From: Mangrovicella endophytica | Lineage (GTDB): Bacteria > Pseudomonadota > Alphaproteobacteria > Rhizobiales > Rhizobiaceae | Direction: 5' to 3' | Assembly: GCF_002893625.1 (NCBI RefSeq) | Contig: NZ_PKMZ01000001.1 | Location: 620,001 to 684,000, forward strand | Length of the DNA stretch: 64,000 nucleotides | Part shown: one piece after another, positions 62,543 through 64,000 of the stretch | Layout: every line of letters starts with the position of its first letter | Position numbering within the stretch: position 1 is the stretch's first letter | Notes under the pieces: model-generated | Seen by the model: only the letters and a program-made list of their open reading frames with translations | Told to the model about the DNA's origin: nothing | Database searches by the model: none | Made by a program: the position numbers and the translations under genes

Positions 62543-64000
62543 ATGGACAGTGCGAACACCAGCCGCCGCGGCGCCGACATTCTGGTTTCCTGCCTTCTCA
62601 AGCAGGGTGTCGACCGCATCTTCTGTGTGCCGGGTGAAAGCTACCTGCCTGTTCTCGATGCTCTGCACGACGTGCGCGACGAGATCGATCTTGTTGTCTG
62701 CCGCCAGGAGGGTGGGGCTGCGAACATGGCGGACGCCTATGGCAAGCTCACAGGCAGGCCTGGCATCTGCTTCGTCACCCGCGGACCGGGCGCCACCAAC
62801 GCGTCGATCGGCATCCACACGGCGTTCCAGGATTCGACGCCGCTGGTGATGTTCGTGGGGCAGGTGGGGCGCGGCATGAAGGATCGCGAGGGCTTTCAGG
62901 AGGTCGACTTTGCAGCGATGTTCGCGCCGCTTGCAAAGTGGGCCGCGGAGGTCAACGACCCCAACCGTCTACCGGAATACATCCACCGTGCGTTCCAGAC
63001 CGCGCTCGCCGGCCGGCCGGGTCCCGTCGTCCTGTCACTGCCGGAGGATATCCTGTCCGAGATCGTCGGACCCGAGATCGAGTTGGGCGTCCCGGCTGCA
63101 CGCCTTGAATCGGCCCCCACGCCCGCACAGACCGAGCGTCTGTCGCAGCTTCTCGAAGCGTCCCAGAAGCCGCTGATGATCGTCGGCGGGGGCGGCTGGA
63201 GCGCTGAGGCCGGCCGCCACGTTGTCGCTTTCGCCGAGCGGCATGGCATCCCGGTCGCGACGTCGCTGCGCTGCCAGGACTACGTGCCGAACACGCATCC
63301 GAACCATTGCGGCCATCTCGGTATCGGCGCCGATCCCGCGCTGGTCGCCCGCGTCAAGGAAGCCGATCTCCTGATCGTCCTCGGCGCCCGGCTCGGCGAG
63401 ATGACCACGGCAGGCTACGAGATGCTGCGCCCGCCGCGGCTGACGCAGACGCTGGTCCACATCCACGCGGATCCTGAAGAGCTCGGGCGCGTCTATCAGG
63501 CAGACCTGCCCATGGCGGCAACCGCGGGAGCGGCGGCCGCGGCGCTCGCGGCGCTTCCCGGAGAGGGCGCGGATGCCCGCGCCTCTTGGGTCGCTGCCTG
63601 TCATGCCGACTACAAGCGAACACTGGAGCGACCGAAGAGCAGCGCCAAGCTCGACCTCGCGGACGCCGTATCGCGCCTGAAAGCCCGCCTGCCGGCCGAC
63701 ACGATCGTCACCAATGGCGCCGGCAACTACGCCGGCTGGGTGCACCGCTACTGGCCGTTCGAGACCTACCGCTCGCAGCTCGCCCCGACGTCGGGGGCAA
63801 TGGGCTACGGCGTACCAGCGGCGGTCGCCGCCAAGTTGACCTTCCCGAACCGCGAAGTCGTCGCGTTCGCGGGCGACGGCTGCTTCCTGATGAATGGGCA
63901 GGAGCTCGCCACCGCCGCTCAGTACGATGCGAAGATCCTGTTCGTCGTCGCCAACAACGGCATGTACGGCACAATTCGCATGCACCAGGAGCGCGAGTTT
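62543..64000 (+). CDS. Thiamine diphosphate-dependent enzyme (acetolactate synthase-like), 3' end cut by window edge
   Basis: 486 codons, still open at the right edge. The N-terminal ThDP domain has GADILVSCLLKQGVDRIFCVPGESYLPVLDAL and the cofactor-activating Glu in CRQEGGAANMADAYGKLTG. The middle domain starts near 190. The C-terminal pyrophosphate domain shows the GDG-N motif (AGDGCFLMNGQELATAAQYDAKILFVVANN). Family members are acetolactate synthases and 2-oxo acid decarboxylases or ligases; the specific reaction is not clear. GAGGAGAG lies upstream of ATG 62543. It is divergent from the GntR gene and probably part of the same catabolic regulon. Confidence 0.85.
   Translation, partial: MDSANTSRRGADILVSCLLKQGVDRIFCVPGESYLPVLDALHDVRDEIDLVVCRQEGGAANMADAYGKLTGRPGICFVTRGPGATNASIGIHTAFQDSTPLVMFVGQVGRGMKDREGFQEVDFAAMFAPLAKWAAEVNDPNRLPEYIHRAFQTALAGRPGPVVLSLPEDILSEIVGPEIELGVPAARLESAPTPAQTERLSQLLEASQKPLMIVGGGGWSAEAGRHVVAFAERHGIPVATSLRCQDYVPNTHPNHCGHLGIGADPALVARVKEADLLIVLGARLGEMTTAGYEMLRPPRLTQTLVHIHADPEELGRVYQADLPMAATAGAAAAALAALPGEGADARASWVAACHADYKRTLERPKSSAKLDLADAVSRLKARLPADTIVTNGAGNYAGWVHRYWPFETYRSQLAPTSGAMGYGVPAAVAAKLTFPNREVVAFAGDGCFLMNGQELATAAQYDAKILFVVANNGMYGTIRMHQEREF

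Overview
The window is GC-rich, densely packed bacterial DNA. It most likely comes from an alphaproteobacterium of the Hyphomicrobiales (Rhizobiales). The main reasons are a complete glpR-D-S-T-P-Q-U-V-K glycerol locus of the rhizobial ABC-uptake type, a TGA-N9-TCA (RirA-type) iron box upstream of a siderophore receptor, and an abundance of solute-binding-protein transporters. I saw no tRNA, rRNA, CRISPR array, insertion sequence or integrase gene.

Layout. 1-4.7 kb: hydroxamate-type siderophore uptake (outer-membrane receptor, FhuD, and FhuB cut by the left edge). 4.9-15.1 kb: glycerol uptake and catabolism with its DeoR-type repressor. 15.2-24.4 kb: AraC regulator, a three-subunit molybdenum hydroxylase, CoA ligase, crotonase-fold enzyme and MFS transporter. 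This order matches the hmfABCDE furoate pathway, which ends in 2-oxoglutarate. A rho-independent terminator closes the unit. 24.5-26.5 kb: alpha/beta hydrolase and L-2-hydroxyglutarate oxidase. 26.6-28.8 kb: divergent LysR regulator and YeiH-type exporter.

29.0-42.3 kb is the most interesting block. It holds a CitE-type lyase, an enolase-superfamily enzyme, a biotin-dependent acyl-CoA carboxylase split over two strands, an ADP-forming acyl-CoA ligase, a TrmB-family regulator, an HTD2/mesaconyl-CoA-type hydratase, an aberrant SDR and a TctCBA carboxylate transporter. Four copies of a palindromic operator, TAGTTGC-N7-GCAACTA or close variants, lie one in each promoter region of this block. They define a local regulon with the TrmB protein as the obvious candidate regulator. 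The gene content suggests import of an organic acid, activation to a CoA ester, carboxylation, hydration and aldol-type cleavage. The substrate is unknown.

42.4-53.2 kb is a patchwork: an orphan amino-acid-binding protein divergent from a CHASE4-GGDEF-EAL protein, a PhnB/VOC protein, a large hybrid histidine kinase, a catB-type acetyltransferase, a GNAT acetyltransferase, an unknown protein with an apparent compensated frameshift, and an alpha/beta hydrolase. 53.4-64 kb: a peptide/opine-type ABC transporter mixed with a mandelate-racemase-group enzyme, an epimerase carrying a C-terminal frameshift, RidA, a GntR regulator and a ThDP enzyme cut by the right edge.

Translational coupling by ATGA, GTGA or TGATG overlaps is widespread and was used to choose many starts. 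Function calls rest on motifs, gene order and remembered family features; no database search was run.
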